In this document: positions 5,925 to 12,626 of the stretch, piece after piece
Layout of the letters: each line of letters starts with the position of its first letter
Numbering within the stretch: the stretch's first letter is position 1
Assembly (NCBI GenBank): GCA_028697875.1
Contig: JAQVEQ010000013.1
Location: 11,603-24,228 of the forward strand
DNA: 12,626 nucleotides
Direction: 5' to 3'
Source of the DNA: Novosphingobium sp.
GTDB lineage: Bacteria; Pseudomonadota; Alphaproteobacteria; Sphingomonadales; Sphingomonadaceae
The notes under the pieces: model-generated
The model's database searches: none
Told to the model about the DNA's origin: nothing
Seen by the model: only the letters and a program-made list of their open reading frames with translations
Position numbers and translations under genes: made by a program

Positions 5925-7865
5925 TTGCGTAAATTTCTGGCACGCTTGGTCAACGGCGAGGATTCCGTGGACGACCGCGTGCGCGCGCTCCTGCTCGAAA
6001 CGCTCTATACCCAGCCGACCAGCCTTGCCATCGGCGCCATCAACGGCGTCGTTTCCGGCATTATCGCCGCCTATGTCAGCCAAAGCACGCTGCTGACCCA
6101 CGCGGCAATCGCACTCACGGTGATCGCCGCGGCCCGGATTGCAATGGGTTACGCAATCGGGCGCAACATCGCACCGCAAGACGTCTGGAAATGGGAACTC
6201 GCCTACGAAATCGGGGCTTTCAGCTATTCCATCATACTCGGCCTCGTGGCGGCGCTAACCATCTGGCAGAACGTCGATGGCCAGATCCAGGTCATGACCG
6301 TGGCGGTCGCGCTGTGTTACGGCACCGGCATCGCCGCGCGCAATGCCGGACGGCCCGTCATCGCCATCGGCCAGCTGTTCCTCTCGGTCGTTCCCGTCAT
6401 CGCCGCGTTGCTGGCCAACGGCTCGCTCGCCTATGTCGCGCTTGCCGTCACGGTCATCCTGCTCCTGCCAGCGATGACGTCCATCGCACTCAACGTCTTC
6501 GCCACGCTGCGCAAATCCATCACCGAGGCGGAAAACAACGCCAGGCTGGCCGAACGCATGCAGAACCTGGCCCGTACCGACGTGGTCACCGGCCTCGCCA
6601 ACCGGGCCGGTCTCAACCACGAACTGGCCGAAAAATACCTCTCCCTGCCGGACGACCGCAAGCTGATGCTGCTGTGGATCGACCTCGACCGGTTCAAGGA
6701 AGTCAACGACACGCTCGGCCACCCGGTAGGCGACAAGGTGCTGGCCGAAGTCGCCCGGCGCCTGGCCACGCAGGCCCCCGACGACGCCACACTGGCGCGT
6801 TTCGGCGGCGACGAATTCATTGTCGCCTGCGAACTGGAAAGCAGAAGCGACGCCGAACAAATGGCCCGGCACATGCTGGAGGAAATCAACCGCCCGTTCC
6901 GGTTCGACGGCCAGCGATTGCAGGTCGGCGGCTCGCTGGGGGTCGCGCTGCTGCCCGACGACAGCCACGACGTCGCGACACTGATGCAAAGCGCCGACCT
7001 CGCGCTCTACCACGCCAAGGTCAGCGGCGGCCATCAGGTCAGCTTCTTCGATCCGTCGATGACGCGCAATCTCGTCCGCCGCAAGGAGATCGAAGCCGAA
7101 CTGCGCGCCGCGATCCAGCACGACGAACTGTCGATCTTCTTCCAGCCGATCGTCGATCTCGAAACCGGACGCATCCGCACATTCGAGGCGCTGGTCCGCT
7201 GGTTCCACCCGGAAAAGGGCGAATTGCGGCCCGACGAATTCATCCCGGTGGCCGAGGAAACCGGCGTCATCATCACTCTGGGCAACTGGATCACCACCCA
7301 GGCGGCCAAGGCCTGCGCCCAGTGGCCCGACGATGTGACCGTGGCGGTCAACCTCTCCCCGATGCAGATCAAGGCCCCCGGCGCCGCGCTGGGGATCCAG
7401 AGCGCGCTGCGCGAGGCCGGGCTCGATCCGACGCGGCTGGAACTGGAAGTGACCGAAAGCCTGTTCGTCGAAGACGACGAGAACACCGCCCGCTTCATCG
7501 ACGAGTTGTCCGCCATGGGCGTGCGCTTCGCGCTCGACGACTTCGGGACCGGTTTCTCCTCGCTCGGCTACATCAACAAGTTCCCGTTCAAGAAGATCAA
7601 GGTCGACCGCAGCTTCGTGTCCGGCCCCAACATCGGCCGCAAGACCGAAGCGATCATCCGCGCCGTGGCGGAAATGGGCTCGACTCTGGAAATGGACATC
7701 GTCGCCGAAGGCCTGGAAACGGTCGAACAGGTCCAGGCCGTGCGCGATGCCGGCTGCAATCTCGGCCAGGGCTACTATTTCAGCCGCGCCGTGCCCGACT
7801 ACCTTGCCGCCATGCTGCTGGCCCGCGAACGCGATGCGCGCCAGCAGAAGCAGCACGCGAGCTGA
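5925..7865 (+). CDS. Membrane GGDEF-EAL protein (cyclic-di-GMP synthesis and/or breakdown)
   Basis: This 646-residue protein has about six membrane helices (roughly 32-52, 58-78, 91-115, 120-140, 143-165, 168-195), then a GGDEF domain (about 210-375) and an EAL domain (about 390-635). GGDEF is intact (GGDEF at 294-298, DLDRFKEVND at 253-262). The usual RxxD inhibitory site five residues before GGDEF is absent; PDDA stands there. EAL looks competent: EAL 421-423, NLSP 476-479, TES 510-512, DDFGTG 538-543, KVDRSF 559-564, AEGLET 594-599 and QGYYF 615-619. It may make, degrade or switch between both for the second messenger cyclic-di-GMP; sequence cannot decide which. No known sensor domain precedes it, so the membrane part may sense a signal. 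The start shown is TTG; AGGAG at 5904-5908 is 16 nt away, and an in-frame ATA at 5916 is better spaced. Confidence 0.93.
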   Translation: MRKFLARLVNGEDSVDDRVRALLLETLYTQPTSLAIGAINGVVSGIIAAYVSQSTLLTHAAIALTVIAAARIAMGYAIGRNIAPQDVWKWELAYEIGAFSYSIILGLVAALTIWQNVDGQIQVMTVAVALCYGTGIAARNAGRPVIAIGQLFLSVVPVIAALLANGSLAYVALAVTVILLLPAMTSIALNVFATLRKSITEAENNARLAERMQNLARTDVVTGLANRAGLNHELAEKYLSLPDDRKLMLLWIDLDRFKEVNDTLGHPVGDKVLAEVARRLATQAPDDATLARFGGDEFIVACELESRSDAEQMARHMLEEINRPFRFDGQRLQVGGSLGVALLPDDSHDVATLMQSADLALYHAKVSGGHQVSFFDPSMTRNLVRRKEIEAELRAAIQHDELSIFFQPIVDLETGRIRTFEALVRWFHPEKGELRPDEFIPVAEETGVIITLGNWITTQAAKACAQWPDDVTVAVNLSPMQIKAPGAALGIQSALREAGLDPTRLELEVTESLFVEDDENTARFIDELSAMGVRFALDDFGTGFSSLGYINKFPFKKIKVDRSFVSGPNIGRKTEAIIRAVAEMGSTLEMDIVAEGLETVEQVQAVRDAGCNLGQGYYFSRAVPDYLAAMLLARERDARQQKQHAS

Positions 7866-8108
7866 GATCGCCTGGCAGCCCGGCCGTGAGGCCAGCCCGG
7901 TCCGCCCCCCTTTCCCTGTCCTGTCCAACCGCGCCCGGTCCGCACCGGCGGATTCGCCGTGCCGGAGAAAATTCGGCCGCGACTGTACGATTTCTGCCGC
8001 TTCCTCGCGTGGGGCATGCCCCGGAACAGCAGCACGACGGGCTGCCGCGAAGCGCCTTTCCAGCCCCTTATTGCTTTTGCGAACCGTTATCGAAGATAGT
8101 TTGGCCGG
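7866..8108. other. Gene-free stretch between the GGDEF-EAL gene and the mdh leader
   Basis: I find no convincing gene here on either strand; the open frames crossing it are extensions of shadows. It is pyrimidine-rich at 7898-7930 and contains a 12-bp perfect palindrome at 8011-8022. No clear intrinsic terminator follows the GGDEF-EAL gene: possible short stems lack a T-run. An A/T-richer patch near 8070-8102 could hold the mdh promoter. For example, TTGCTT at 8074 with an AGATAG hexamer 17 nt downstream is possible, but the match to consensus is poor. Confidence 0.5.
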
Positions 8109-8219
8109 GAGGGGCTTTTCGCGGTTGCAATGGATGGCCGAGGGGCCTACGGGAAGCCGGTTAGCCGGGCGCCGCCGCCCTGTTGGCGCGGCTGTTCCCA
8201 AACGCCTGAAATGCCCCTC
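8109..8219 (+). promoter_or_regulatory. Possible structured 5' leader of mdh
   Basis: The 130 nt before mdh can form a nested set of helices. An outer 7-bp helix joins GAGGGGC (8109-8115) to GCCCCUC (8213-8219). Inside are a small hairpin GGCC/GGCC (8136-8147) and a 5-bp helix GGGAA/UUCCC (8151-8155 with 8195-8199). That helix encloses two further hairpins, CCGG/CCGG (8157-8168) and GCCGC-GCC with GGC-GCGGC (8171-8192). The mdh ribosome binding site AAGGAAAT lies just after the outer helix. I match it to no known riboswitch class. GC-rich DNA forms such helices readily by chance, so this is tentative. Confidence 0.3.
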
Positions 8220-8242
8220 AACAGGGAAGGAAATCCACTCAC

Positions 8243-9205
8243 ATGGCTCGCAAGAAGATCGCCCTTATCGGCGCCGGTAACATCGGCGGCACTCTCGCTC
8301 ACCTCGCCGCACAGAAGGAACTCGGCGACGTCGTCCTGTTCGACATCGCCGAAGGCATCCCCCAGGGCAAGGCGCTCGACCTGTCGCAGTGCGGCCCGGT
8401 CCAGGGCTTCGACGCCAAGGTCACCGGCACCAACGATTACAAGGACATCGCAGGCGCCGACGTCATCATCGTCCCCGCCGGCGTGCCGCGCAAGCCGGGC
8501 ATGAGCCGCGACGACCTGCTGGGCATCAACCTCAAGGTCATGAAGTCGGTCGGCGAAGGCATCCGCGACAACGCCCCGAACGCGTTCGTGATCTGCATCA
8601 CCAACCCGCTCGATGCGATGGTCTGGGCGCTGCGCGAATTCTCGGGCCTGCCGCACAACAAGGTCGTCGGCATGGCCGGCGTGCTCGACTCGGCCCGCTT
8701 CGCCACTTTCCTCGCGTGGGAATTCAACACGTCGGTGCGCGACGTGAACGCTTTCGTGCTCGGCGGCCACGGCGATACCATGGTCCCGGTCCTCTCCTAC
8801 TCGACGGTCAGCGGCATTCCCGTGCTCGACCTCGTCAAGCAGGGCCGTTCCACCCAGGAAAAGATCGACGCGATCGTCCAGCGCACCCGTTCGGGCGGCG
8901 GCGAAATCGTCGGCCTGCTCAAGACCGGCTCGGCCTTCTATGCCCCGGCCGCTTCGGCCATTGCCATGGCGGAAGCCTACCTCGGCGACCAGCGCCGCAT
9001 CATGCCCTGCGCCGCGCATCTCACCGGCCAGTACGGGGTTGACGGCCTCTATGTCGGCGTTCCGGCCGTGATCGGTGCCGGCGGCATCGAGGAAGTGGTC
9101 GAAATCGACCTGAACGACGAAGAAAAGGCGAACCTCCAGGTCTCGATCGACGCGGTCAAGGAACTGCTCGAAGCCTGCAAGGGCATCGACGGCTCGCTGG
9201 CCTAA
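8243..9205 (+). CDS. mdh: Malate dehydrogenase (NAD-dependent, LDH-like type)
   Basis: This 320-residue enzyme oxidises malate to oxaloacetate with NAD+ in the TCA cycle, in the cytoplasm. The Rossmann motif GAGNIG is at 10-15, with Asp34 at the end of the second strand favouring NAD. The substrate loop PRKPGMSRDDLL carries Arg83 and Arg89. ITNPLDAM gives Asn121, GVLDSARF gives Asp149 and Arg152, and GGHGD gives the catalytic His176. Length and the RKPGMSR loop identify the lactate-dehydrogenase-like MDH class common in alphaproteobacteria. Arg83 at the loop rather than Gln marks malate over lactate. The ATG at 8243 has an AGGGAAGGA ribosome binding site about 11 nt upstream. sucD follows after 24 nt, so the two are probably co-transcribed. 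A possible structured leader precedes it. Confidence 0.98.
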   Translation: MARKKIALIGAGNIGGTLAHLAAQKELGDVVLFDIAEGIPQGKALDLSQCGPVQGFDAKVTGTNDYKDIAGADVIIVPAGVPRKPGMSRDDLLGINLKVMKSVGEGIRDNAPNAFVICITNPLDAMVWALREFSGLPHNKVVGMAGVLDSARFATFLAWEFNTSVRDVNAFVLGGHGDTMVPVLSYSTVSGIPVLDLVKQGRSTQEKIDAIVQRTRSGGGEIVGLLKTGSAFYAPAASAIAMAEAYLGDQRRIMPCAAHLTGQYGVDGLYVGVPAVIGAGGIEEVVEIDLNDEEKANLQVSIDAVKELLEACKGIDGSLA

Positions 9206-9229
9206 CCCCTTCATCCCCAGGAGTTTTCC

Positions 9230-10120
9230 ATGTCCATTCTCGTTGACAAGAACACCAAGGTCATCACCCAGGGGATGACCGGCGCCACCGGCACGTTCCA
9301 CACCCAGCAGGCGCTCGATTACGGCACCCAGATGGTCGGCGGCGTGACCCCGGGCAAGGGCGGCACGACCCACATCGGCCTGCCGAACTTCAACACTGTC
9401 GCCGAAGCCAAGGCCGTGACCGGCGCGACCGCTTCGTGCATCTACGTTCCGCCGCCGTTCGCCGCGGACTCGATCCTCGAAGCGATCGACGCCGAAATGG
9501 AACTGATCGTCGCCATCACCGAAGGTATTCCGGTGCTCGACATGGTCCGCGTGAAGCGTGCCCTCCAGGGTTCGAAGTCGCGCCTGATCGGCCCGAACTG
9601 CCCCGGCGTGCTCACTCCGGGCGAATGCAAGATCGGCATCATGCCGGGCTCGATCTTCAAGAAGGGTTCGGTCGGCGTCGTCAGCCGCTCGGGCACCCTG
9701 ACCTACGAAGCGGTGTTCCAGACCAGCCAGATCGGCCTGGGCCAGACCACTGCGGTCGGCATTGGCGGTGACCCGGTCAACGGCACCAACTTCATCGACG
9801 TGCTTGAACTGTTCCTTGCCGACGACGACACCAAGTCGATCATCATGATCGGCGAAATCGGCGGCAGCGCGGAAGAAGAAGCCGCGCAGTTCCTCAAGGA
9901 CGAAGCCAAGCGCGGGCGCAAGAAGCCGATGGTCGGCTTCATCGCCGGCCGCACGGCGCCTCCGGGCCGCCGCATGGGCCACGCCGGGGCGATCGTCTCG
10001 GGCGGCCAGGGCGGCGCCGAAGACAAGATCGAAGCGATGGAAAGCGCGGGCATCCGCGTTTCGCCCTCGCCCTCGCTGCTCGGCGAGACGCTGGACGAGC
10101 TCCTCAAGGAACTCGCCTGA
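9230..10120 (+). CDS. sucD: Succinyl-CoA synthetase (ADP/GDP-forming), alpha subunit
   Basis: This 296-residue subunit carries the CoA-binding site and the phosphohistidine of succinyl-CoA synthetase, which converts succinyl-CoA to succinate while making ATP or GTP. The N-terminal CoA-binding domain shows VITQGMTGATGTFH (11-24) and GGVTPGKGG. IGPNCPGVLTPGECKIGIMPG (120-140) and SRSGTLTYE are family signatures. The phosphorylated histidine is His251 in GRRMGHAGAIVSG (246-258). Length is close to E. coli SucD (289). The ATG at 9230 has AGGAG at 9219-9223. The beta subunit gene sucC, normally directly upstream, is not here: mdh ends only 24 nt before. The enzyme needs the beta subunit, so sucC must lie elsewhere in the genome. 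A strong terminator follows the stop codon. Confidence 0.98.
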   Translation: MSILVDKNTKVITQGMTGATGTFHTQQALDYGTQMVGGVTPGKGGTTHIGLPNFNTVAEAKAVTGATASCIYVPPPFAADSILEAIDAEMELIVAITEGIPVLDMVRVKRALQGSKSRLIGPNCPGVLTPGECKIGIMPGSIFKKGSVGVVSRSGTLTYEAVFQTSQIGLGQTTAVGIGGDPVNGTNFIDVLELFLADDDTKSIIMIGEIGGSAEEEAAQFLKDEAKRGRKKPMVGFIAGRTAPPGRRMGHAGAIVSGGQGGAEDKIEAMESAGIRVSPSPSLLGETLDELLKELA

Positions 10121-10129
10121 CTTGCTTGC

Positions 10130-10156
10130 GGGTCCCCGCTCCGGCGGGGCCCTTTT
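10130..10156 (+). terminator. Intrinsic terminator after sucD
   Basis: Ten bases after the sucD stop codon comes a strong GC hairpin. GGG, a bulged U and CCCCGC pair with GCGGGG and CCC around a UCCG tetraloop, followed directly by UUUU. That is nine G-C pairs plus a U-run. It should end most mdh-sucD transcripts before sucA, though some readthrough is likely with only four T residues. Confidence 0.85.
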
Positions 10157-10228
10157 CCCTCCTCCCCGGGGAAACATATACGCGGTTGGGACATTGCCAG
10201 TGCGGGGCCGATAGGCGGCCATGCAACC

Positions 10229-10236
10229 AGAGGTGA
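10229..10236 (+). promoter_or_regulatory. Ribosome binding site that decides the sucA start
   Basis: AGAGGTGA contains GAGGTGA, a seven-base match to the 3' end of 16S rRNA, eight bases ahead of the ATG at 10245. An in-frame ATG at 10221 lies upstream, but only a weak AGGCGG precedes it. This site would fall inside that longer reading frame. The ATG at 10245 is therefore preferred. Confidence 0.7.
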
Positions 10237-10244
10237 CCCCTGTT

Positions 10245-12626
10245 ATGGGTAACGAACTGCACGATTTCATGCCTGACGGTCCGCAGCAGGGGCCGTCATG
10301 GCAGAACGCGCGCTGGCCGCAGGTCGGCGGCGCGGCCGAAGACGACCTGACCCAGGCGCTCGACCCCATGGCCATGCAGGTCGCGGTCAAGCAGGCCGCG
10401 GCCAAGACCGGCAAGGCGATGGACGAAGGCGCCATCGAACGCGCGGCGGACGCTTCGGTCCGTGCGATGCTGCTCATCCGCACTTACCGCGTGCGCGGCC
10501 ATCTGGCCGCAGATCTCGACCCGCTCGGTCTCGCCACGCGCGACCTGCCGGCCGATCTCACGCCCGAATATCACGGCCTCGGCGGCGCCGCGCTGGATAC
10601 GCCGGTCTACGTCGGCGGCAATCTCGGCCTCGAATGGACCACCCCGCGCGAGCTGGTGGAGATCCTGCGCGCGAACTACTGCGGCAAGGTCGGCCTCGAA
10701 TACATGCACATCGCCGACGTGGAGGAACGCCGTTTCCTCCAGGAGCGCATGGAAGGCGCCGACAAGTCGATCGACTTCACCGTCATGGGCAAGAAGGCGA
10801 TCCTGTCCGCCGTGATCCGCGGCGAACAGTACGAAAAGTTCCTCGGCAAGAAGTACGTCGGGACCAAGCGCTTCGGCCTCGACGGCGGCGAATCGATGAT
10901 CCCGGCGCTCGAAGCCGTCATCAAGTACGGCGGCCAGTACGGCGTGCGCGAAATCGTCTACGGCATGGCCCACCGCGGCCGCCTGAACGTGCTCGCCAAT
11001 GTCATGGGCAAGCCCTACAAGGTCATCTTCCACGAATTCTCGGGTGGCAGCGCCAACCCCGACGACGTCGCCGGTTCGGGCGACGTGAAGTACCACCTCG
11101 GCACCAGCACCGACCGCGAATTCGACGGGATCAAGGTGCACATGTCGCTGGTCCCCAACCCCAGCCACCTCGAAACGGTCGACGCCGTCGTGCTCGGCAA
11201 AGTCCGCGCGCAGCAGGCCTTCCGCGAGGATCTCGACAAGCACGAACAGGTGCTGCCGGTCCTGATCCACGGCGACGCGGCCTTCGCCGGCCAGGGCATC
11301 GTGTGGGAATGCTTCGGCCTGTCGGGCGTCGGCGGATACGATACCGGCGGCTGCATCCACTTCATCATCAACAACCAGATCGGCTTCACCACCAGCCCGA
11401 AGTTCGCGCGCAAGTCGCCCTATCCTTCGGACGTGGCGAAAGGCGTCCAGGCGCCGATCCTGCACGTCAACGGCGACGATCCGGAAGCGGTGACCTTCGC
11501 CTGCAAGCTGGCGATGGAATACCGCTTCGCGTTCAAGCGCGACGTGGTGATCGACATGTGGTGCTATCGCCGCTTCGGCCACAACGAAGGCGATGAGCCC
11601 AGCTTCACCCAGCCGCTGATGTACCAGCAGATCCGCAAGCACCCGCCGGTGAGCGAGGTCTACGCCGGACGGCTGAAGGAAGAAGGCGTCATCGACGAGG
11701 CCTTCGTCCAGGAAACGACCGACGAATTCGTCAGGCTGCTCGACGACGAATTCGAAGCGGGCAAGACCTACAAGCCCAACGAGGCGGACTGGTTCGGCGG
11801 CCGCTGGGCCGGCCTCTACAAGCCGGCCGATCCGGAAACCGCGCGCCGTAACACCCCGACCGCGATCGAATCCAAGCTGTTCGAAAGCCTCGGCCGCACG
11901 CTGACCACAGTTCCGGGCGACCTCGAAATCCACAAGACGCTGGGCCGCGTGATCGACGCCAAGCGCAAGATGTTCGCCGACAGCGAAGGCTTCGACTGGG
12001 CCACCGCCGAAGCGCTCGCTTTCGGCAGCCTGATGATGGAAGGCTTCGGCGTCCGTCTTTCAGGGCAGGATTCGGGCCGCGGCACTTTCAGCCAGCGTCA
12101 TGCCATCTGGATGGACCAGAGGGACGAACGCAAATACATCCCCCTGACCACGCTGCCACACGGCAAGTTCGAGGTCTATGACAGCACGCTGTCCGAATAC
12201 GGCGTGCTCGGCTTCGAATACGGGTTCGCTTCGGCCGACCCGAAGACGCTGGTCCTGTGGGAAGCGCAGTTCGGCGACTTCGCCAACGGCGCGCAGATCG
12301 TGATCGACCAGTACGTCGCCGCCGGCGAAGTCAAGTGGCTGCGCGCCAACGGCCTCGTCCTGCTGCTGCCGCATGGCTACGAAGGCCAGGGGCCGGAACA
12401 CAGCTCGGCCCGGCTCGAACGCTTCCTGCAGCTCTGCGCGAACGACAATATCCAGGTCTGCAACATCACTGTCCCGGCCAACTACTTCCATGTGCTGCGC
12501 CGGCAGATGCTGCGGCCGTTCCGCAAGCCGCTGGTCATCATGGCGCCCAAGTCGCTGCTGCAGCACCCGATGGCGAAAAGCACGGCGGACGAATTCGTCG
12601 GCGAAAGCCATTTCCGCCGGATCGTC
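10245..12626 (+). CDS. sucA: 2-oxoglutarate dehydrogenase E1 component, 3'-truncated by the window edge
   Basis: The frame is open from the ATG at 10245 to the last base, giving 794 codons. The family has about 930-950 residues, so the C-terminal part is missing. E1 is the thiamine-diphosphate decarboxylase of the 2-oxoglutarate dehydrogenase complex; it passes succinyl groups to the lipoyl of SucB. Visible landmarks are GMAHRGRLNVL (His243), VPNPSHLE (303-310), the thiamine site HGDAAFAGQG (342-351) with INNQIGFTT (from about 375), YRRFGHNEGDEP, GQDSGRGTFSQRHA, and GYEGQGPEHSSAR. The N-terminus is short (MGNELHDFMPDG, then GPSWQNARWP) and lacks the usual E2-docking segment. A TAG in frame at 10212-10214 rules out a longer start. 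It follows sucD by 124 nt with a terminator between, so it probably has its own promoter; a poor candidate is TTGGGA at 10186 with GATAGG 18 nt downstream. Confidence 0.98.
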   Translation, partial: MGNELHDFMPDGPQQGPSWQNARWPQVGGAAEDDLTQALDPMAMQVAVKQAAAKTGKAMDEGAIERAADASVRAMLLIRTYRVRGHLAADLDPLGLATRDLPADLTPEYHGLGGAALDTPVYVGGNLGLEWTTPRELVEILRANYCGKVGLEYMHIADVEERRFLQERMEGADKSIDFTVMGKKAILSAVIRGEQYEKFLGKKYVGTKRFGLDGGESMIPALEAVIKYGGQYGVREIVYGMAHRGRLNVLANVMGKPYKVIFHEFSGGSANPDDVAGSGDVKYHLGTSTDREFDGIKVHMSLVPNPSHLETVDAVVLGKVRAQQAFREDLDKHEQVLPVLIHGDAAFAGQGIVWECFGLSGVGGYDTGGCIHFIINNQIGFTTSPKFARKSPYPSDVAKGVQAPILHVNGDDPEAVTFACKLAMEYRFAFKRDVVIDMWCYRRFGHNEGDEPSFTQPLMYQQIRKHPPVSEVYAGRLKEEGVIDEAFVQETTDEFVRLLDDEFEAGKTYKPNEADWFGGRWAGLYKPADPETARRNTPTAIESKLFESLGRTLTTVPGDLEIHKTLGRVIDAKRKMFADSEGFDWATAEALAFGSLMMEGFGVRLSGQDSGRGTFSQRHAIWMDQRDERKYIPLTTLPHGKFEVYDSTLSEYGVLGFEYGFASADPKTLVLWEAQFGDFANGAQIVIDQYVAAGEVKWLRANGLVLLLPHGYEGQGPEHSSARLERFLQLCANDNIQVCNITVPANYFHVLRRQMLRPFRKPLVIMAPKSLLQHPMAKSTADEFVGESHFRRIV

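Noticed and set aside
6255..8201. Minus-strand open frame of 648 codons opposite the GGDEF-EAL gene
   Set aside because: Antisense to intact GGDEF and EAL motifs; charged low-information translation typical of a shadow.
10221..10244. Alternative sucA start at the ATG at 10221 (eight extra codons, MQPEVTPV)
   Set aside because: It has only a weak upstream ribosome binding site, and the strong GAGGTGA at 10230-10236 points to 10245.
8147..10483. Minus-strand open frame of 778 codons across mdh and sucD
   Set aside because: It is fully antisense to two secure enzymes and has no recognisable domain; a codon-bias shadow.
10296..11933. Minus-strand open frame of 545 codons and a plus-strand frame of 432 codons inside sucA
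   Set aside because: Both are shadows: SucA motifs occur in one frame without interruption from 10245 to the window end.
1..12626. Search for mobile elements, CRISPR repeats, toxin-antitoxin pairs or a defence system
   Set aside because: No transposase, integrase, direct-repeat array or defence-type gene is visible; codon use is uniform and gene content is housekeeping, transport and signalling.

Overview
The window is GC-rich, densely coding bacterial DNA. It most resembles an alphaproteobacterium of the order Sphingomonadales (Novosphingobium or Sphingobium type). This is an inference from three things: strong codon bias for G or C at the third position, which leaves long empty antisense frames open; the mdh-sucD-sucA gene order; and the short, Sphingomonad-like N-terminus of SucA. 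I see no tRNA, rRNA, CRISPR array, insertion sequence or phage gene.

Region 1 (1-4031, minus strand) is a vitamin B12 uptake operon. A cobalamin riboswitch (about 3816-4003) precedes an outer-membrane TonB-dependent receptor (btuB-like). Next come a periplasmic lipoprotein binding protein (btuF-like), an inner-membrane permease (btuC-like) and the first 21 codons of the ATPase (btuD-like), which runs off the left edge. The last three genes are packed with a 10-nt gap, a 4-nt overlap and a 1-nt overlap, so all four are probably one transcript. Between the aptamer and btuB lies a long hairpin that buries the btuB ribosome binding site. The aptamer tail carries a segment that could open this hairpin, so a complete translational ON/OFF switch can be read from the sequence.

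Region 2 (4209-7865, plus strand) is divergent from the B12 operon. It holds a SleB-type cell-wall hydrolase with a TTG start, a small uncharacterised protein of 107 residues, and a six-helix membrane GGDEF-EAL protein of cyclic-di-GMP metabolism. Both domains of that protein keep their signature motifs, but its start codon is non-ATG and ambiguous.

Region 3 (7866-8242) is a 377-nt gene-free stretch. Its second half can fold as a multi-helix leader just upstream of mdh.

Region 4 (8243-12626, plus strand) is a TCA-cycle cluster: malate dehydrogenase, succinyl-CoA synthetase alpha subunit and the first 794 codons of 2-oxoglutarate dehydrogenase E1. The beta subunit gene sucC is absent from its usual place beside sucD. 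A strong intrinsic terminator separates sucD from sucA. SucA lacks the usual N-terminal E2-docking segment, and an in-frame upstream stop shows this is not a start-codon error.

Most of the window is ordinary chromosome. The best candidates for something under-described are the btuB sequestor/anti-sequestor platform, the possible structured mdh leader, and the unusual start of the GGDEF-EAL gene.
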